DNA of 64,000 nucleotides, from the NCBI GenBank assembly GCA_033980235.1, contig CM067067.1, positions 7,307,047-7,371,046 on the forward strand. Direction: 5' to 3'. The first letter of the stretch is position 1. Each line of letters opens with the position of its first letter. Below, one piece after another: positions 61,235 through 64,000 of this stretch. This DNA is from Diadema setosum (Eukaryota; Echinodermata; Echinoidea; Diadematoida; Diadematidae). A program made the position numbers and the translations under genes. The notes beneath the pieces are model-generated. The model was given only the letters and a program-made list of their open reading frames with translations, was not told the DNA's origin and did not search any database.

Positions 61235-63060
61235 TCGCAGCTCTATTGCTGCGTTCATAAATCATGGCTTGACCGAGGTTGAAGTCGTAGAACCTCGTAT
61301 GACAGGTCTAAAATTAAAGTGTTCTTCAATAATGTCTTTAATTGCATTTGAAAAAAAAAAAAAAAAAAGAGGAAGCCTCTCCTCATGTCATGGTGGGAAA
61401 TGTGCTTGGATCCGCAAGGGTGCATTTGAAGATGAATTTCCCGCGTCTGCCCCCAACTGAAGAGTGTACAAACATACAGAATTAAATCTTTTCATTTCTA
61501 ATTTTAGTACACGTATCTGTGCTACGACAATGTGACAATATTAGGATAAGTCAGTCTTTGATATTTACAGATATATATAAACCTGAAATCCACGATTACA
61601 CTGTCTACCATGCAGTGGCATGACGGTTTAGCAGGTATTATGGGAAATTCTTCCTTTAAAACAATAAAAGACTTTTTTCATTCATGTTAGATTTCATGAG
61701 TGATCCGATAACAAGTTCGCCAACGTGTCAAAATGCATGGATATGGATAGTTTTCTTCTATGGACCTATACATACATAAGCTATTTCTTCTACCTGTACA
61801 CATCCAATTGCTCTTCAATAAGCCAGTTCCACTTTGCGCACGAGCAAAAATAGATAGATAAATAAATAGATAAATAAATAAATCATTTGTGATAACGGGC
61901 GTGCTAATTTTAAATTCACTGAGAAGCATCTGTGATGTAATGATGATTCATGCAATCTTAAAACATGTCAACGTATTATGGAGTAGACTATTTATTTGGA
62001 GACACCGCTGTTATCAATTCTCTTCCCGAAGTGTACCATCAGGCATAACTTCCATCAAAATCCATACAGAATCGCTGAATTTTTTCTCTTTCTGGATCAC
62101 TGCTGTTATGATTACAGGAAAATGCCATCATAGGACGGATTTTTCTTTTAATCTACGGGAGTCTTACTTGTATTTGAGGTAATGGAATTCTTGTAATATC
62201 ATAAAGGAGTTTCTGTCCGTGCATGCATTAAAATCTGTGGATATGCTTCTGTCATGTGCTTCGAGTAATTTTCTATTTCTTTGTCTATATACATCGCAGC
62301 CGATCATGATTGTTGTTGTGATTGTTGCTGCTGCTGTTGCTCAGTATGCTGCTGCTGCTGCTGCTGTTGTTGTTGTTAAGTTCTACAGAAATGTACTAGT
62401 AAGTTGCGAAGGCATCTGTAACATAATCACGTGCATTACAATTAATTCCCTTGCAGGAAGGTTGCCAAGAACAAGCAGAAAGCTTGACTCTTTGGTAACC
62501 TGTTATACATTTCATCATATTATTGTATGTTCGTGTTGTTTTTTTTTTACCATTAAAGCATACGAAGCACCGTTTATTCCAGTGAATTTGAAATATTAAC
62601 TTTCATTTAAATGATTAAAAAACAGCAACAACAACCGTGAATTCAATCTGGTATAATTGTATTACTGTGACATACAACGTACATCATTGGTCACAATGAA
62701 CAAAAATAATAGTTCATTTAGTCTGTAATATTTCTGCACTTTGGAAATAGAACTTAACAAGGTAATGACTTAAACACACATTTTCGTCTTTAATTGTAAT
62801 AATACAGCTGCTACAAAATTGCAAAACTTAAAATGGAAGTATGTTATAATCTATATACGAAATTCTATGAATCTCTGGGTATACTAGTATTTGAAACTAA
62901 CAAACCCACCCATTACCATGGAATTCTTCCTATCCATTCTTCCTAACCCTATTATATACCTTTACCAACACCTTAACCAACACCTTAACCCCTCCACACC
63001 CACATGCACCCCCTCTAAATCCAGCCCACTACCGGCAAATATCTGATTCTACATTGTATA
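61235..63060. other. 3' flank of the lectin-like gene, no further gene
   Basis: AATAAA at 61663-61668 is a candidate polyadenylation signal. A (TGY)n tract (GCTGCTGCTGCTGCTGTTGT region) lies at about 62305-62378. No supported coding region. Confidence 0.5.
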
Positions 63061-63116
63061 TGGTCCATTCTCCCTCTCTCCACTTCTCTCTCTCTCCCTC
63101 TTCTCTCTCCTCTCTT

Positions 63117-63161
<45 letters not shown>

Positions 63162-63205
63162 CTCACACATACGCACTCACACACTCACTCACACACACGC
63201 ATAGA
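63061..63205. repeat. (CT)n then (CA)n-rich microsatellite
   Basis: CTCTCTCTC runs over about 100 bp followed by CACTCACACA repeats. Confidence 0.95.
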
Positions 63206-63676
63206 CACACAAATTGCAATGACATCACTATGCATAAAGTATCAACATTTATGGCCGAAAAATTCACAGTACGACTATTGAGCAATAATTACTATATTAT
63301 GGGATCAACCATTATCAAATCATCTCTATTACTTTCCCGTGATTACACCATTCAATTTTTATCTTAATTATTATAACACTACCATTAGGCCCTATCGTTG
63401 TGGTAATGATAATGATCTACAAGTCATGTAAAGTAATGATAGTAGAAGATGATGATGAAAAAGAAGAATCATACGCACTGAAAATAATATATTATAATTA
63501 TACTGCATTGTCATCATCATCGTGTTGTTAACTTATCATTATCATCCGCACCTTCATTAGTATCATCTTCCTTTTATATCGTTTGTGCTTCCTTTAGCAT
63601 CATACGAGCATACGAGCTAGAGCAGATTAGCAGCGGATTAATTGGATAATCTTTTGTGATGCTGCGTATATTATAC

Positions 63677-63985
63677 CAGGGGCCGCGGAACGTTTTTCAG
63701 TGTGGGGGGGGGGGGGGGGGGGGGGGCTGCGGGACCGGGGGGAGGGGGGTGGCAAGGTCAAGACCCCCCCCACCCCCCCCCCCCCCCCCCCCCCCCCCCC
63801 TTAGACGGGAAGAATCTAAGGGCGGAATCTTTGGGAATTGAAATTCACGAGTGTTGTGATTTTTTTTTCGCTTTTTTTTTTTCGTTTTTTTTTTTTCGCT
63901 TTTTTTTTTGGGGGGGGGGGGGACCAAAAGTGTGGGGGGGGGGGGGGCTGCAGCCCCCCCAGCCCCCCCGCTTCCGCGGCCCCTG
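63677..63985. mobile_element. 309-bp GC-run MITE flanked by ATAC
   Basis: CAGGGGCCGCGGAA at the left end is complementary to TTCCGCGGCCCCTG at the right end, and ATAC flanks both sides (63673-63676, 63986-63989). The interior is long G, C and T runs. Non-coding; the proline- and glycine-rich frames it creates are artefacts. Confidence 0.85.
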
Positions 63986-64000
63986 ATACTAACAGTTGTC

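Noticed and set aside
62219..62599. 126-codon frame with Ala/Val-rich stretch
   Set aside because: Derived from the (TGY)n simple repeat; no splice context or homology.
63656..63986. Pro- and Gly-rich frames at the right edge
   Set aside because: They read the homopolymer runs of the terminal MITE.

Overview
The window is eukaryotic genomic DNA from a marine invertebrate deuterostome. An echinoderm such as a sea urchin is my best guess; this rests on gene architecture and repeat style and was not tested by a search. It is AT-rich, has GT-AG introns of 0.1-5.5 kb, many microsatellites and homopolymer runs, and a dense mix of LINE retrotransposons and small inverted-repeat elements.

Region 1 (about 0.2-33.8 kb, + strand) is one large gene. 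Twenty-nine coding exons, all with consistent splice phases, join into a 1,467-residue NEK9-like protein kinase. Its domain order is: Ser/Lys-rich N-terminus, an N-terminal domain resembling the DUF4347 family (about residues 99-245), a NIMA-related kinase domain (about 287-545), six RCC1-type repeats (about 604-905), a long low-complexity linker, and a C-terminal coiled coil. Two further exons (a 72-nt cassette and a 21-nt microexon) would keep the frame. The fusion of the N-terminal domain to a NEK kinase is the most interesting protein-level observation. Introns and flanks carry several inverted-repeat elements: a TTAA-flanked element and a long foldback upstream of the gene, a 503-bp palindrome, a 3.1-kb element holding a 190-bp satellite, a pogo/Tigger-like element, and others. 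There is also a tRNA-derived SINE-like copy.

Region 2 (33.8-38.9 kb) is the 3' flank or 3' UTR of the kinase gene plus microsatellites. I recognise no gene in it.

Region 3 (38.9-54.7 kb) is a retrotransposon island. It holds an apparently intact LINE ORF2 on the minus strand (endonuclease plus reverse transcriptase), a degenerate tandem array (43.0-47.3 kb), an orphan L1-type ORF1 on the minus strand, and a 5'-truncated plus-strand LINE that seems to have inserted into and split an older, decayed minus-strand LINE.

Region 4 (55.8-61.2 kb, + strand) is a complete four-exon secreted protein gene of 294 residues. It has a signal peptide, a C-type lectin-like domain lacking the usual calcium/sugar motifs, a Thr/Pro-rich stalk and a PAN/Apple-like module. 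All its introns are phase 1, and inverted-repeat elements sit within about 40-105 bp of three of its exons.

Region 5 (61.2-64 kb) holds no recognised gene. It contains CT and TGY simple repeats and ends with a GC-rich inverted-repeat element flanked by an ATAC duplication.
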